Source: Viola odorata (Eukaryota; Streptophyta; Magnoliopsida; Malpighiales; Violaceae). Taken from it: a stretch of 64,000 nucleotides of DNA. Shown in pieces: positions 11,354-23,954 of the stretch (its first letter is position 1; every line of letters begins with the position of its first letter). The notes under the pieces were generated by a model. That model did not search any database and was not told the DNA's origin. It worked only from the letters and a program-made list of their open reading frames with translations. Location of the stretch: the NCBI GenBank assembly GCA_963691705.1, contig OY829545.1, forward strand, positions 57,390,192 to 57,454,191, read 5' to 3'. The translations under genes were made by a program, and so were the position numbers.

Positions 11354-13602
11354 TGTTGCTACCCGATTTTTGACGCACTTTTTGTTCATCGCATTATTAG
11401 CCCATTTAAATCGAAATTCTATCGATTTTTGATCTTTGGCTATTTATTTTAATATTTCGTACCATTTCGTGTCATTTTAGTTTTTTGTATTTTTACTGTC
11501 TTTTCGTTCGAACTTCTATCGGTCCCGAATAAATTTCGTCCGACCGTGGATCGAACGCATTCTTTCTTTAATTGATAATTATATACTATTATTTTCGTTC
11601 GCGCCATCTCATTTTGTTTCATTCAATTTACTTTTCTATAGCATTTATTTTTCGTTCGAACTTTAAGGATTCCAAGCGAGTAAATTCGGACCTCAAATCG
11701 AACTTTTTCGTTATTTACTCATTACTATTTATTTTCTTGCATTTTATTGCATGTTTTAGTATTTTTATTTCGGTATTTTATTCATTTCAAACGAGATTTC
11801 TCGTGTTGATACTTCGAACCAATTAAACAAGTATTAAACATTTCCCAAAAGTCAACTCATCCTAGCTATTGATCAAAAGTTGACTCATCTTTTATCCTCA
11901 TCCAACGGCTCCCAATTTAAGCATAAGGCTCCATGCATACTCCTCTTCCCTAGCTCTGACACCAAATGCATTTTGCAAATTCATATTCCTTTTTGCAACT
12001 TACAACACGCCACCTCACTCCATTTAGCATTTTTTCTGCTGCTCTTCATCTGCATCCTGTAGCACAATTGTCTTTTCCCTTGCTCATCACCGACTTAACT
12101 CCCTATAAATAGCAAGCCAGCTCCTTCGTTTCTCGACACCAACGACACGAAACAAAAAGCCCACTCTCACTCTCTCACACGTGCTTAGTAGTTCCAGCAG
12201 CAAGCAAACAAGCAGCTCCAGGAAGCAAGCAAGCAAGCAGTTCCAGCAGCAAACAAACAGCTCCCGCAGCAAGCAAGCAAAAGCAAAGTTTCATTGGTTT
12301 TCTTCATTAATTTTCGTTTACACTTTTAATCAGCCAATTAATTGCTTAAACTTGTCCTAATCACTTTATTTTCAAATTTATTGTTCTTGCTCCAAATTAA
12401 TCGCTTACTGTTTCATTTAATTAATAGCTTTATTTTAGTTTAATTAAGTTTATATTTTAATTCCTAAAATCGCTTGCTGTTTAAGGATTAATTTGAACTG
12501 TTTTTGGTCGGTTTACTTGCTGCTGTTGTTGGGTTAATTTTGGGTGAGTTGTTGGTCGTTTTATGATGAATAGTGAAGGGAAAGCTTGGTCTTGGGCTGT
12601 TTTATTAAAATTTTTTTTTTTGGTTGATGAGCTTGGCTTGTGCCAAGCCCAAGTGGAAAGAAGAATGGAGTGGCCTTCTTTTTAAAATTAGATTAGTTTA
12701 TAGGCTTGGCTTAATGGAATAAAAAGAAACGCAGCCCACGCGGAAGAAAGAAAAAGGCCAGCCCAGCTGGGCTTGTCTGCTGGGCCTAAGGGTCCCCACT
12801 GTTGGGCCCAATTCTCGGCCCAGTGGGCCGAGCCCAATTTTGGCTTATGGCGTTATTCTTTGTGCTGATTAATCGTATGTCTGTGTAATTAATTTTGCGT
12901 GCCATCCCATATTTAATTAATTATTTTGCTTGCGCTTAATCGTTAAATTAATTATTTCGTTTGCATATAATAATTTTTATATTGATTAATCACATGCTCC
13001 TAATATGTAATTAATTATTTTTTGCATGCTTTCAAATGATTAAATAATTATTCTACTCGCGTTTAATTATCAAATTGAGTTGCTTGCGTACGATAAGTTG
13101 TTAAATATTCACTTGTTTATCAATCAACATTCTACCGTACTAATAATCTCAACTTTGTAGGGTAAAATTGTCTGTACCCTCCATCAAGTACACATTTCTT
13201 TCCCTTTTATTTATTCATGCTTTTTCGCACTTATACTCGTATGCATGACTACTTAGAGTTGTTAAAATTTAATTCATCTATTGGGCATGATCACATAGAT
13301 TAAGATTTATATTTGTTCAAACATGATTTAGCACCTCTTTTATCCGGTAACCTTTTAGGATGTGACTCGGGTGCCTAACACCTTTCCGAGTCCATAATAC
13401 GACCCCGAACCGTTGTTCTCGGGTTTAGACCCACTTTGCCTTAGTTTTTTTTATTTTTAAGCCATAATAATAGGTTCCCTAAACCTAAAGAACAGATTAG
13501 GGTGACGACTTCATATGTATTATGTGAGATGAGTTCGATTTCATCTCACATCCAGTCCCAAACCCGCGTCGCATTCGGAAAATCCAAAAAGGGGGTGCGA
13601 CA
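11354..13602 (+). repeat. 3' LTR of the gag-only element (2249 bp)
   Basis: Starts TGTTGCTACCCG, ends GGGGGTGCGACA. A TATA box (TATAAATA, 12104-12111) marks the U3/R promoter, followed by a CAGCA-rich leader. The last 240 bp match 2126-2363. The start resembles the outer end of the solo LTR at 3410-5149. Confidence 0.9.
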
Positions 13603-14428
13603 CTTATAAAATACATGTTAAAATATACTGTATAATATATAATGCTTTAGAGTTGAATACTCATCCAGTGAACAGAAATAAGATTGGGAAACATGTCAAA
13701 TAAATAAAATAAATAGTTTGTAATTACTTACGTAGAAAATCATACAATTTTTCAGATTTTTTAACATTAAAATTTTTAAATTCCACGATTTATATCACAA
13801 AATATATTAAAATAATTTAATTAATTAATTAATTATATAAATTAAATTAACTTAATAATGCAATTGAAACTTTTCTAAGTTGTCAATCATAAATTACATT
13901 AAAATAAATTATTTAGTTGTGCAAGTTAATTGAGCACAGCAAAAGATTTTAAATTACCTAAAATATAATTTGAATTAAGAATTATTAACATGAATTGAAA
14001 ACCACCATCATATTAATGAATATGTCATCTAGATAGTCTGTCTTGTCGAGCCACCACCACCATATCATTTTTAAATTTCAGATATTAAAGATAAATCAAT
14101 TACCGAATTATTAAAGGAAACCCACGGTCAACTCGAGCGCTTTTTGATAGATATTGGGCCAAAAGGAGTTCCCCTTTACAGAACAGTCTTCCGCTTCCCA
14201 AATTAGCCATAGTGGCTCGATCAACGGATTGCGATTTGCGAGTCACAGTAATCTAGTGGGGGTGGTGCAGTACTACTAGTCTATTCTAGGCTTGCTTGCT
14301 AGTACTGTAGTACACTACTTGCTAGAACTAGAATAGCAAAGAAACCCGATCGGCCAACTACCACCAACCCAACCCAACCCGTTGTTCTTTTCAAGTGACA
14401 TGATTTGTGCTCTCAACTGAGCACAACA
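13603..14428 (+). other. AT-rich intergenic DNA and probable promoter of the coiled-coil gene
   Basis: No gene. Contains TTAATTAATTAATTAATTA near 13815 and poorly conserved AT-rich DNA. The last 250 bp before the ATG at 14429 are the expected promoter and 5' UTR; no clear TATA box was chosen. Confidence 0.4.
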
Positions 14429-16791
14429 ATGGCAGCTGAGGAAGTAGAAGTAGAAGTAGAAGTAGAAGAAGAAGAAGAAGAAGAGAAGGAAGTGTTGCGG
14501 CGATACTTAGGGGTAAGCTTCTCTCTTTTGGTGGCACTCCTACCCGACAACGCCCTCTCTCTGGTACCGAAGCTGCAGGCACAGGTGAGGGACCTATCTG
14601 AGCGGCTGTTCCAGGCAGAAGAGCAGCTGAAGCAAATGAAATCCAGAAGGAAAGAGGACTCCAAGGCCAACGCAAGGGTGGTGGAGATCTTTGCCAGCCA
14701 CCGGAACGCGTGGCAGGCGGAGGAGAAGCGGCTGCTGCAGCAAATGGACGCAGCCAGCGAGGAGGTGGCGTCTCTGAGGACAAAAGTTGAAGAATTGGAG
14801 AGAGAGCGAGAAGATTGGCAAGGCAGAGTTCAAGATTTGGAGAGGGATGTTGGGGAAAGAGAGGAGATGATTGGGTTTATTTCCCGGGCAAGTATGGTGG
14901 ATGAGGAGGAGCGTATCTCTTACCAGCACCAACACCCTCAGGAGGCGTCCTCTGCTTACCAACAACAGGTACAGATCCCAAATTCCCAATCACTAACCAC
15001 ATATGCAATTTACCCAGTTTACAGTCTATGAGATAACATTTCCCCCCTTTTAGTTCATGTTCGCGACTGCTTAAGTAACTATTAGCTTTGCTCTTAACTT
15101 TTTAACTCTGTGCCTATGAACCAACATTTTTGCCTGTGAGTGAAATTCTAGTTGGCTTAAGGCATCATAACCTCTCCAGCATAACGCTTAACCCAGATAA
15201 TTTGTTTGTTCTCCCACTATTTCATTCTTACTCAACTCTTTTATTCTTTGCATTGCAACATTTCTCGAGCCTTTTGTCTTTGTGAAGATTGCAAGGAACT
15301 ATCCAAGAAATGAGAATCACCCAATTTTGTTTTCCAACTTGTTTGAATTTGAAGTGTTTTAGCCCTGAAGGTTTTCACTTTCGGCTTTTTGTTGCAGGAT
15401 GTACAGTATGATTCCCTTCAACCGCTTTATCACATGAAACATTTTGTAGCAAGGTATTCTAATTTTTGTTTTCTTCTAGTACATAATGTTACTGAAATGC
15501 TATTGCTAATAAAAGGGTGACTCTATTTCTGTTCAGAAGGGAATCCCCATGGAAGGTTGATGGTGATTCAACAGGTGTTTCCTCTAAGTTAAAGTTACTT
15601 GAAGAGGAACTCCTCAATCTGGAAAAGGTGGCCAAAACTAATCTCCCAAAGGTTCCATCTCTGATGAGGAAGCAGACAAAGAGATACCAAGCTCTTGCAG
15701 AGAAGATTGATGATCTATGCAGAAGAATGGTAATTAATGTTTATAATTGCTTGTTTCCTCTTTAGACTTGTGGTGTTTTTCCATTTTCCTCCTTTAGAGC
15801 TTTAGAACTTGGAAGCTAGAACTTAGCGTCAAATATGCAAACAAGCTACTTGGTTTCTTCATCCTAGAGATTATTTAGGAAACTCGGGCTCAAGGATGAT
15901 GCCCTACTATAGGTGGTTTAGATACTCATTTACACCTAGGCGTCTTGTGAAGAAAATGAAAACATTTGTCCCACTAGCTTAACAAAGTAAATAATTACCC
16001 TTACGGATGGTAAACATGCATGATCCTACAGTGAACTAAGCTGATCAAAACTTAGTGCAATAAGAGAGAAACTGTGAGATTTATTAATGAACATTTTGTA
16101 ACTGAAGAAATCCTTGAACTCTCTTCTGATGTCTGGGAGAGGTTTGTTGTTGTGGCATATAGTGCTACATTAACTTGATCCTTCGTGCATTTGTAAATTC
16201 AACAATTACACTTCCCTCTGACCCTGATGTTTCTTAATTTGAGAAGATACAGTGTATGGCAAACTGAACAGTATATCTCAATCATGTTTTTCCCTTGACT
16301 GCACCATTGAAATTAGAGAAATTCCTTAGTGCACACAATTGTTTGTGAAATTTCCATTCAAGGATCAAAGGCAGATTTTTTGTTCCGTTGATGTTAACTC
16401 CTCGTCATTATGGAATAATATTGTTTAAAAAATTTCTCTGGTTTACCAGCAAGCTAGTGATCCCTGTGAACCTACACTGAGTCCAGACTTTCGTACTCAA
16501 AGACAAACAGAGTTTTTGCTTGAAGCCTTTCGACTTCAGCAGCGTGCATCTGAAACTGCACAGAAACTGGTTGCTTTGCAGACTGATATTGGGAAGAGTT
16601 GCTATGGGGATGAGCTGGGGAGCCAAGCCAAACTCAACATGAGACGTTGCTTTAATTCCATTAGAAACAACTTAAAAGAAGTACAGAGAAACTTGGAAAT
16701 ATGGTTGGCGAGAATTATTGGGGATCTTGAAGGGATTCTGTCCACTCGAGCTAGGGAATATTACATTTCTAGATATCCCTTTGTTCAATAA
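14429..16791 (+). CDS. Plant coiled-coil protein of unknown function, 4 exons, 376 aa
   Basis: Exons 14429-14968, 15398-15453, 15537-15729 and 16450-16791. All introns are GT-AG and the phases agree (0, 2, 0). The start is the ATG before a run of GAA/GTA codons (acidic, residues about 4-20). Residues about 50-150 are heptad-like and highly charged (KLQAQVRDLSERL, EEKRLLQQMDAASEEV), a long coiled coil. A second coil (about 205-265) is followed by a Leu/Arg-rich helical tail ending ISRYPFVQ. There is no signal peptide, transmembrane segment or catalytic motif. I recall similar unnamed plant proteins annotated only as tropomyosin- or golgin-like and do not assign a name. It appears intact. It converges with the acyl-CoA-binding gene downstream. 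Confidence 0.85.
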
Positions 16792-17613
16792 GATGTCCTC
16801 CTCACTGTTATCATTGGATAGTTAGTATTTCTCGTAAATATACTGATGTAAACCTGAAGTATGAATTTAGCATGTCATGGAGACGTAATCGTTGAATTAG
16901 CGCTGACGTATTAACTAGTCTTGAAAATCAGCCCATTGCTCAAGTTGTACTACTCAGAACAAAGCTAAGCTACATGGTTGGTAGGTAATAATAATATGCT
17001 GGTTCTTCAACTGTTCCAATTTGGACATCTGATTTACTTATTTTTCCTAATTTCATGTGAAGTGTACCGTACAAGAGTTGATGATGATGACCCATTAGGC
17101 AGGCTCTTGTATTAAGTTCGAATTAAGACTGAAATTAGATGAAGCTGGCTGGATTTATGTGGAAGGTTTGACATTGGGCAAAGCAAGGGTTGATCGCACA
17201 ATATCTGAAAGGATATATAGAACTTATAACCTTGGAATTAGGCCACAATATCAGCTTGTTCATCTTTCACGTTCTCTCAAACTTTCCGCTTCATCATCAA
17301 TCACCAATCATCAAATCAGGTTTTGAATGCTATGCTGACAAGATATTTCATTTATAGTCTCCTCATCTCTACAGATTAGAACATCTAAAAGTCTCAAACT
17401 CAAACAGCCATTATTATAAATTATAATATCACACCCAACTTCAAAGTTTCATAATAACAGCAAGAATACGAAATCTGCCCCAGCAACAGCCATAAGTTAG
17501 CTAGAAACACCAAATTCCAATGATTCCAACAAAGTTGTTGAAGAAAAGGAAGTGAAATGTAATGGAGAAGCAGCAAAGACACACCACAGCACACCAGGGC
17601 ACTCTACCTTCAC
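16792..17613. other. Intergenic DNA between two convergent genes
   Basis: Holds the 3' UTRs of both neighbours, with no further gene, repeat or RNA recognised. Confidence 0.5.
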
Positions 17614-18600
17614 CTATGCAGACGCAGCAGCAGTTTGTTCCTGCAACTCTTTAACCTTAGCGATGTAATCACCCATGGCTTCCTCCTTTGATTTCCCTTC
17701 AACAGCCTTCCACGCATCCCACTTGTATCTGTCCCTCATGTTGAAAACTCCAGGTCGGCCTGCAAAATACAACACACTGAAACAAGTAAACTTCCACTCA
17801 ACTTGAATCCGCCCAAATTTCACCTACTCCATCTAATCACACACTGAACGGTGTGGAAACTTATCTCTCAGCACCCTCTCATCGAATGTGAATGCTAGTA
17901 CCACTGAACTACAAGCTAGTTGGTCAATTTCTCTGTTACTTGCTAAGTCAAAATTACTAACTTTCAAGTTTTTTTTTGTAGTAACCGAACCAAGAGATGA
18001 GTTGCCATGTATTATTAACTAGATAGTAGCAATTAGCTACAGAGACTTAAAGATCTAAAATAATCCAAATGAGAAGAAAAAATGATAAACACCAAAACCA
18101 AAAGAGCACAAGAAAAAAGTACTCACTGGTGGTCACTGGTCCTTCCGTTGCTTGCTTGTAGAGGCCGTAGAGAATCAGTTTGCTCTCGTTTGTGGTATCT
18201 GCTGGAAGGCTCTTGGCTTTCTCAGCATACTCCTCAAATTCCTCCTGCCATGCCAATCGGCAATTGCCAAACCATCAAATCACAAAACCCAAATCAAATT
18301 CCAAAAAAATCTTCCCATTCCCAAATCAACAGTGCACCAAAAGCATTGACTACTACTTCTGTAAATCAGATCTGATCTGACCACATACACTCCATACTCA
18401 GATAGATCTAAACCCTCACTACTAAGAATAATAGTAAAACCAAACCAAACAAAATCACCAAGAACAAGAAACTAATTTTCCGTTTCGTATCTTCTTCGGA
18501 ATACAAAATCTACTAAGAAAAATCAATGACAATATAGTATAAACATAAAAATGCTAAAAGAAGAAGCTAGACCAAAGGCGAATTATACCTTCAAACTCAT
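17614..18600 (-). CDS. Small cytosolic acyl-CoA-binding protein (ACBP6-like), 3 exons, 91 aa
   Basis: Binds long-chain acyl-CoA esters (and, in plant relatives, phosphatidylcholine) and buffers or carries them in the cytosol. Exon 1 (18589-18600) is only 12 bp and encodes MSLK before GGTATAA. Exon 2 is 18127-18244 and exon 3 17614-17759; all borders are GT-AG and the frame closes. The 91-aa length is normal for the 10-kDa class, and there is no ankyrin, kelch or membrane part. Ligand residues of the fold are all present: Tyr30, Tyr33 and Lys34 in YGLYKQAT, Lys56 in YKWDAWKAVEGKS, and Tyr75. The gene looks intact and functional. The first exon is too short for simple gene finders, which would begin wrongly at a TTG inside intron 1. 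Confidence 0.96.
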
Positions 18601-18630
18601 TTTCCTTTTCGTATCTTCTTCGGAATACAA
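18476..18630 (-). repeat. 31-bp direct repeat, 5' UTR and intron 1
   Basis: Copies at 18476-18506 and 18600-18630 share CGTATCTTCTTCGGAATACAA and differ at one base. One copy ends at the start codon; the other is about 90 bp into intron 1. Confidence 0.85.
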
Positions 18631-19056
18631 CGAGTCAAAAGCCAGAAACAAGAACCCAACGATATCATCAACTATGAACGTGATTACAATTTATATTGGC
18701 TCTCAATCAATCACCGGCACTGCCCCCCATTCTCGCGTGTCTATGCGTTGCATAGCGTAGGATATTCGTTTCCGCTGTATTCCACGTGGCTGCCATCCGC
18801 TGGTCGCACATGCACAAGTCTCCACGGTTTTTTGTGTGTAAAATATTGATGTTAGACTAATTATTTATATAAAAATTCTTACTAAAATCTGCGTTACATT
18901 TATTTGTTTATATATTATTTTAAGTTATACATTAAATATATTTGTATTGGGAATTTTTCCGAAAACATTGTTATTGAATCTAATGCCATGTTGGGTTATG
19001 TTGGATTTGCCGCATGTTCAACTCAACATTGATCCACGAATTTCGACCTTGAAAGA
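18601..19056 (-). promoter_or_regulatory. Upstream region of the acyl-CoA-binding gene
   Basis: A TATA-like ATATAAAT lies at about 18689-18697 on the minus strand, about 90 bp before the ATG. The last 30 bp of the 5' UTR (18601-18630) are copied with one mismatch inside intron 1 (18476-18506). The remainder to 19056 is AT-rich, with no other gene. Confidence 0.45.
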
Positions 19057-19065
19057 TTTTAAAAA

Positions 19066-19272
19066 GAGTAATGTTAAACCGGCAAAATTATCGGCCGGAA
19101 TAGACTAATAGAATGACGTGACGTGTACACGTCATTTGCTCATCATCTTCATCGTCAATTTCATCATCCTCTTACCCTCTCACTCTCCAACCATCGCTCT
19201 CATCTCACCCTCTTACTCTTCATCCAACACCACCACCACACCAAATTGCCGCCGCCATCACCGCACCGCTCA
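19066..19272 (+). repeat. Left TIR of the MULE
   Basis: Pairs with 31020-31227 in inverted orientation at roughly 85 percent by eye. The outer part is GAGTAATGTTAAACC, and the inner part is rich in CTCACC and CACCACCAC. Open frames inside it are a by-product of this composition. Confidence 0.9.
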
Positions 19273-20130
19273 ACTGTCACTGCCACCAAAGTGCATCCGC
19301 CACGACCACCAGGGCCACCAACACCAAAGCACACCCTTCCTTTGTTATTGGTACGTATCTCTTTTCAATTTCCCATTATGTTCCAATTCAATTAATTAAG
19401 GCTGTCAATTACTATGTTCCTTGTGTTTTTAGTTTTGGCACCTCTTGCATCGTTTCCTGCTTTTGGTAACTCTACTACTTCACCCAACTTTTAATTATGG
19501 GTTGTTGCTCGCCTTTACCCATAAAACCCAGTTGTGATTATTTTGATCTAATTTTAATTTCTGTAATAGGTTTTTTTCCAGATGCTTGAGAATTTGTTTC
19601 ATCCCTATAGATATTTGAAGATAGGTATCACAACTTCTTTGATCCCGATACACCCAGGTAACTGTTGAGCCTAGTTTCATGACATCCTGCATTTTTTATT
19701 CTTTTTGCTTTGAATTTCTTTTGTTTGGTTGGTGCTTTAGTTTCTCTTTCGTGTATGTCTATTTTCATAGCACGTTTATTTGGTTGGCTTGGTGTTGCCT
19801 TAGTTGGAACTTTCTTGGCTTATTTTACTGAACTGCTACTTGTATGTGATCGATTAATAATGATTGAATTGAGCAAGTGAACTTTAAAAAAAAGTTTTTG
19901 TTACTTTCAGAGTGCTTGAAATTGTGCTTGTTACTTTTGTTTGAGATGTTGAAAATAGAGGAGTAGAGAATTATTAATGGTGTATAAATTATAAAGTAAC
20001 GCTTAATTACTTTGTCCTACAGTAGCAGTATTATTTGCGGCAGAGGTAATGGAGTTTTTGCCTCAAAGTGATGAGCCTCAACGGGAGTTTTTGCCAAGAA
20101 TTGTTATGATGATGACAGGGATGATGAATG

Positions 20131-20603
20131 TAGAGTGAGATACAATAATTTCTATTCACAATGCTCTAAAGCTATAGAGATTGAAGTTGGGTCTGTAGAG
20201 AATTATCAGTTTCTAATAAGATGCTTAGATGAGGCAACTTCAAAACTCATGGATAATTCAATTAATTGGAACAAGCAGTCCACAGAAGCCACCTCAACGA
20301 TCATGACAAAAGACTATCAAGTTAATCAAAAAAATTTGAGTCCTTTGAAGGTGCGAACAAAAGGCCGTCCTCTATCCAAAAGAAAAGTGTCAACAGTAGA
20401 ACAAAAAATGAACAAGAAAAAGGTATCAAAGGTTTTTTTAAATTATTTTCTTAAATATTGATTGTGATATTTGTATATGATGTTTAACTTATTAATAATA
20501 TTTTTTTTAATAGAGTGCTCAAGCAAGCAAAAGCAAGAAAGATCATTCTGTCACAAAATGCAAAGAGGACAAAAGTACAAGGAAGCTTAGATTCTACAAG
20601 TAA
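20131..20603 (+). pseudogene. FAR1-related (MULE transposase-type) C-terminal fragment
   Basis: Two probable exons, about 20131-20421 (ends before GTATCA) and 20514-20603. The first encodes RYNNFYSQCSKAIEIE followed by a helical stretch, then VRTKGRPLSKRK, the basic motif seen near the C terminus of FAR1/FHY3-related proteins. The second continues SAQASKSKKDHS and stops. The FAR1 DNA-binding domain, MULE transposase core and SWIM zinc finger are absent. FAR1 proteins descend from MULE transposases, so this can be read as the decayed end of the element's own transposase or as a captured host fragment. Assignment rests on short motifs. Confidence 0.6.
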
Positions 20604-21157
20604 CTTATATGAACTATCTGAACTATCAATTGTGAATCAATTTGGAACTCAAGAGAATCTGGTATGAATGTTTGTTTTATTTTTTTGGGATTTTGTTACT
20701 TTGCATGTAGCTTCACTAGGTATTCAAATTGTATAGCTAACTCTACCATCACGTTATCACTTGCCAGGTATGACCCTTCTGCTGGAGTTTATGCCGCATG
20801 CAGTGACTTTCGAGGTTTCTTTTCAGCTGGAAATGACTTGTTTCTACTTTAAGAAAATGAACATTTGTTTCTCTTGTTGTGATTCTGTACTTTATATCAT
20901 ATTAGTAGCTTCTTTACTGTTCTGTTATTGACTTTCGTTACTTTTTGGAAGATCCAATAAGTTTTCATTTTGTTCTCTTCTCTTCTGTTCTGTGACTGAG
21001 TTATGTTAATGTTATGGTAATTGAGTAGATGAATAAGTGCCCAGTAGCGTATCACATCTTTGGTTTTCTGGTCTTGTATGTGCGGATGCTAATTAGGTCA
21101 TTACGTTATGCACTTGTGATTTATCACGAAAGACAAAAAGAGCACTAGGCTATGTAT
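20604..21157 (+). other. Noncoding 3' part of the MULE up to the nested insertion
   Basis: AT-rich, with possible untranslated sequence of the FAR1-like fragment (a donor-like GTATGAATG follows at 20662). No other gene recognised. The element resumes at 30894 after the LTR element. Confidence 0.4.
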
Positions 21158-21162
21158 CCAAA

Positions 21163-21754
21163 TGATATTCCTCGATAGGGGGTGAGGAGTTTAGAGTAAT
21201 CTTGACTGCTGACGTAGGCTTCTCGATGCTCACGTGTCACCTGCAAAGCGCCGGAGGGATTCTCCGGCGTAGACACTCCGACGATTAAGTCAGTAATGGT
21301 ACAAGTGCAAGTGAAAGAGAGTATAGTGTGAATGTCTTAACTTGTGTATACGTGTCCCCCTGAGCCATGCGTGGGAGAGGTATTTATATTCCCGCTTTGG
21401 GCGATTACTCAGGTGCTTTAAGGAGCATTAAATGCCCTTAACGACTCATTTATATCCACAAGCGGCTCCCCTGGGAAGTGAGTATTTATAGCTCTGCCCA
21501 GCACAGTTAGGGTCTGGACATTAAATGACATTGACTGCGTAATTAATGCATGTACCGATACCTTACCAGTATCTTCTCGTTATCTTCTCTCGGTAATAAG
21601 CATACTTACTGGGTCCGGTACTCCAAATAAGGTACCATCGAAGTTACTATCTGCTTCTTACTAGGCTTGTCCATGTCGCCTTAGTCAACAATGACCAAAT
21701 CAAAGGTCCCATATAATGACCAAAATACCCCTAGTATTTCTCTATGTATTATCA
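21163..21754 (-). repeat. 3' LTR of the pol-deleted Tat-like element
   Basis: TGATATTCCTCGATAGGG to TCTATGTATTATCA. Differs from its partner by an internal gap of about 20 bp and many substitutions, so the insertion is not recent. Confidence 0.92.
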
Positions 21755-22084
21755 GAAGCCTAATTGAAAATGAGCCCGAGTGTTTACCAAGGGATTTCAG
21801 TAATCTTTCGGTGAAATTACCATTACTACGCTTTGAGAATACCAAGGATATACTGACGACACATTAACTGCTTTGAAAAATCCCTCATAAATGACGTGTG
21901 GGTCGTAATGATTATTTTTTATAATTGTCGACACGTGGCGTCTTCTCGTCCATACGAGAATAAAGTGAACGTTGGGAGTTGGTACGGTCGCATTGCTTTG
22001 AATCCCGCGAACGGCTACAATTTGAATTTTTTGGAGCCAGCCCAACAAGCGCGTGTATGTGATAGCATATCTTAATTGTAGGTT

Positions 22085-23620
22085 TTTCCCTTTTATTTCC
22101 GGCCTTTTCGAGGGCAAGATACTTCTGATTTGCCCTTTTTTCCATCTTTTTGCAGATCAGTGCCTAAAGGGAGAAAAGAGCAAAAACGAGCATTTTTTAG
22201 AGCATTTCTAGAGTCTTGAAGATCGAGGTCTAGAAGAGTAGAAGTCGTCGAGCCCGCGACGCTAACCAGACTAGTGAGCAGTCTCACGGCCTCGACTTCC
22301 CTGCGTCAGATCAGAGATCAAGAGCCAAAGGAAAGAATTCCAGAAGCTTCCAGAAGGTGTCAGACGCTTCCAGAAGATCCCAGAAGATTCTAGAATATTC
22401 TCTGGCAAGGACGCGGTCCCTTTGTGTGCTGGCGTCCTCCCAAGCACTGACACCCTCTCTCCCTTAGCTGTATTTTTGTCTCCTAGCTAGTTTTAGCCTA
22501 TATAAGCTTAGCTTTAGGGTTTTTGTAAGAGAGGCTGACTTAAGACACTAAAAATATCTTTCTTTCTTTTACCCTAATTTCTAGGGATTTTATTCTCTTG
22601 AATATTGGAGCAGCCGCCAGTTTTGTAAAGGGAGAAGCTTTCCTCCTTTGATTTATTAAATCATTTACCGGTTTCCTCTAATCCTTTCCTTTACTCTTTC
22701 TTGCATGATATTTATTACCTACTGTTCATATATTGTTATGAGTAGCTAAATACCACTTTGTTAGTGAAGGGTGTTTCAAGGGTTGCTAGGGTTAGTTAGG
22801 AGGCCTAAATTGTGCTTAATATATTCTCTTGTCATATTCAATCATTTATCGTTTTAATCCTTACCCATTTAGAACTGTTGAGGGCTTGATCAACTGTCAA
22901 TATTTTTGCATGTGTATTGTCATTCTCTTAGTTATAACTGACGTGAATCCTTGAGATAAAGTAGACACCTAGTGTAGACATCGCAAGAGGTCTTTCGTCT
23001 AGGGGTATTTGATTGTTTAGGTTATGTGATGCGAGCTTGACAATCTGAGATGTCACGCCCTAGATCTGTCTTGCCTCGGAGGACGGCGGAACGTCAAGGT
23101 CGCCCCATATGTGGAAACGGGGGTGACTTCTACCTACGAAGGTGAGTAGGGAGCCTACGTGGAAACATGGCTCCTATAGCAGGTCTGTGCTTGAGTTTGG
23201 ACTATTTTCGTGCCCATGATTAACTGACCTAGAAAGCAACCCGAGAACATCTTTTGCTAAGATCTTTTCCCAACTGATTAACTGATTTATATCTCTTTAA
23301 TTGATTTTCGTGACCTCGAGTATCTTTTATTATCTAGCCCTTGAGTGTGTTTTACTTTGGAGCCTCCAAATATTCGTTACTTTTATGATTGTGAGTTATA
23401 TATTTACTTATCTGTTTTGTTAGCTCTCGTATCTGCATCGATTAATTCGTTAATCGATAAAAACCCTCTTCTAGTATTTCTAGACCGTATTCTGTCGCAT
23501 TTGTTCCTTTTCATACATCTTTATTAGAATTTTATTCCTTCAATATCTGTGGTTCGACCCTGTCTTGCCCTATACACATTTATTTGTGCATTTAGGCATA
23601 AGGAAAATATTTAATACATT
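22085..23620 (+). repeat. Possible solo LTR inside the Tat-like element
   Basis: A stretch with a TATA-like CCTATATAAGC (about 22498) and, near 23545, TCTGTGGTTCGACCCTGTCT, a phrase common near the 3' ends of other plant LTRs. No clean TSD was found (GCATA at both ends is possible but gives no TG..CA). It could instead be native sequence that drives the antisense ORF. No coding sequence. Confidence 0.35.
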
Positions 23621-23954
23621 TGAGTGATGATTAGTATGAACAACTGCCACATGTCTGTTTCCAATTGGTTGTCTGCCACATGTAATCTCCCGATAGGGTA
23701 TCTATACGGTAGCGACGCTTCCATCACATAAATGCATTTCTCTTCCTTCTTTCTTCCATTTTCTCTCATTCTGTTAAAATAAGAAAACTACTCCCTCCAT
23801 CTCCCTTACTCTCCTTCTTCCTCTGTTCAGTTCCCTTCGTCCGACTAAGTCCTGATCGTCTGCGACCAACCATTCCCTTCCACTTTTAAGGTATTTCTCA
23901 CTTGTCCTTCTTAATTTAATACATTTTTGTTGTGCTTCTTGTCTGCTTGCATTA

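Larger units (their letters stand above)
2126..13602 (+). mobile_element. Gag-only (non-autonomous) Ogre/Tat-like LTR retrotransposon
   Basis: Plus-strand element with a truncated 5' LTR (2126-2363), primer-binding site, broken gag (3128-6488), a double hairpin (6554-6603), a long noncoding stretch, three tandem arrays (9560-11150), a hairpin plus polypurine tract (11290-11353) and a full 3' LTR (11354-13602). No protease, reverse transcriptase, RNase H or integrase sequence was found in about 9 kb of internal DNA, so it would need enzymes in trans. The LTR 3' end (GTGTTAGGCACC-type U5 on the opposite strand) and hypervariable tandem repeats before the 3' LTR are features I associate with the Tat/Ogre group; the lineage call is inference. 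Confidence 0.75.

Noticed and set aside
14391..14989. Minus-strand ORFs opposite the coiled-coil exon 1
   Set aside because: Shadows of GC-rich coding sequence; the plus-strand exon structure with consistent splice phases explains the region.
18127..18256. Acyl-CoA-binding protein starting at TTG 18256
   Set aside because: The real first exon is MSLK at 18589-18600; 18245-18256 is intron before the AG acceptor.
19118..19399. Overlapping 90-codon ORFs near the left MULE end
   Set aside because: They fall in the CT-rich terminal inverted repeat; the inverse copy at 31020-31227 gives the same effect.
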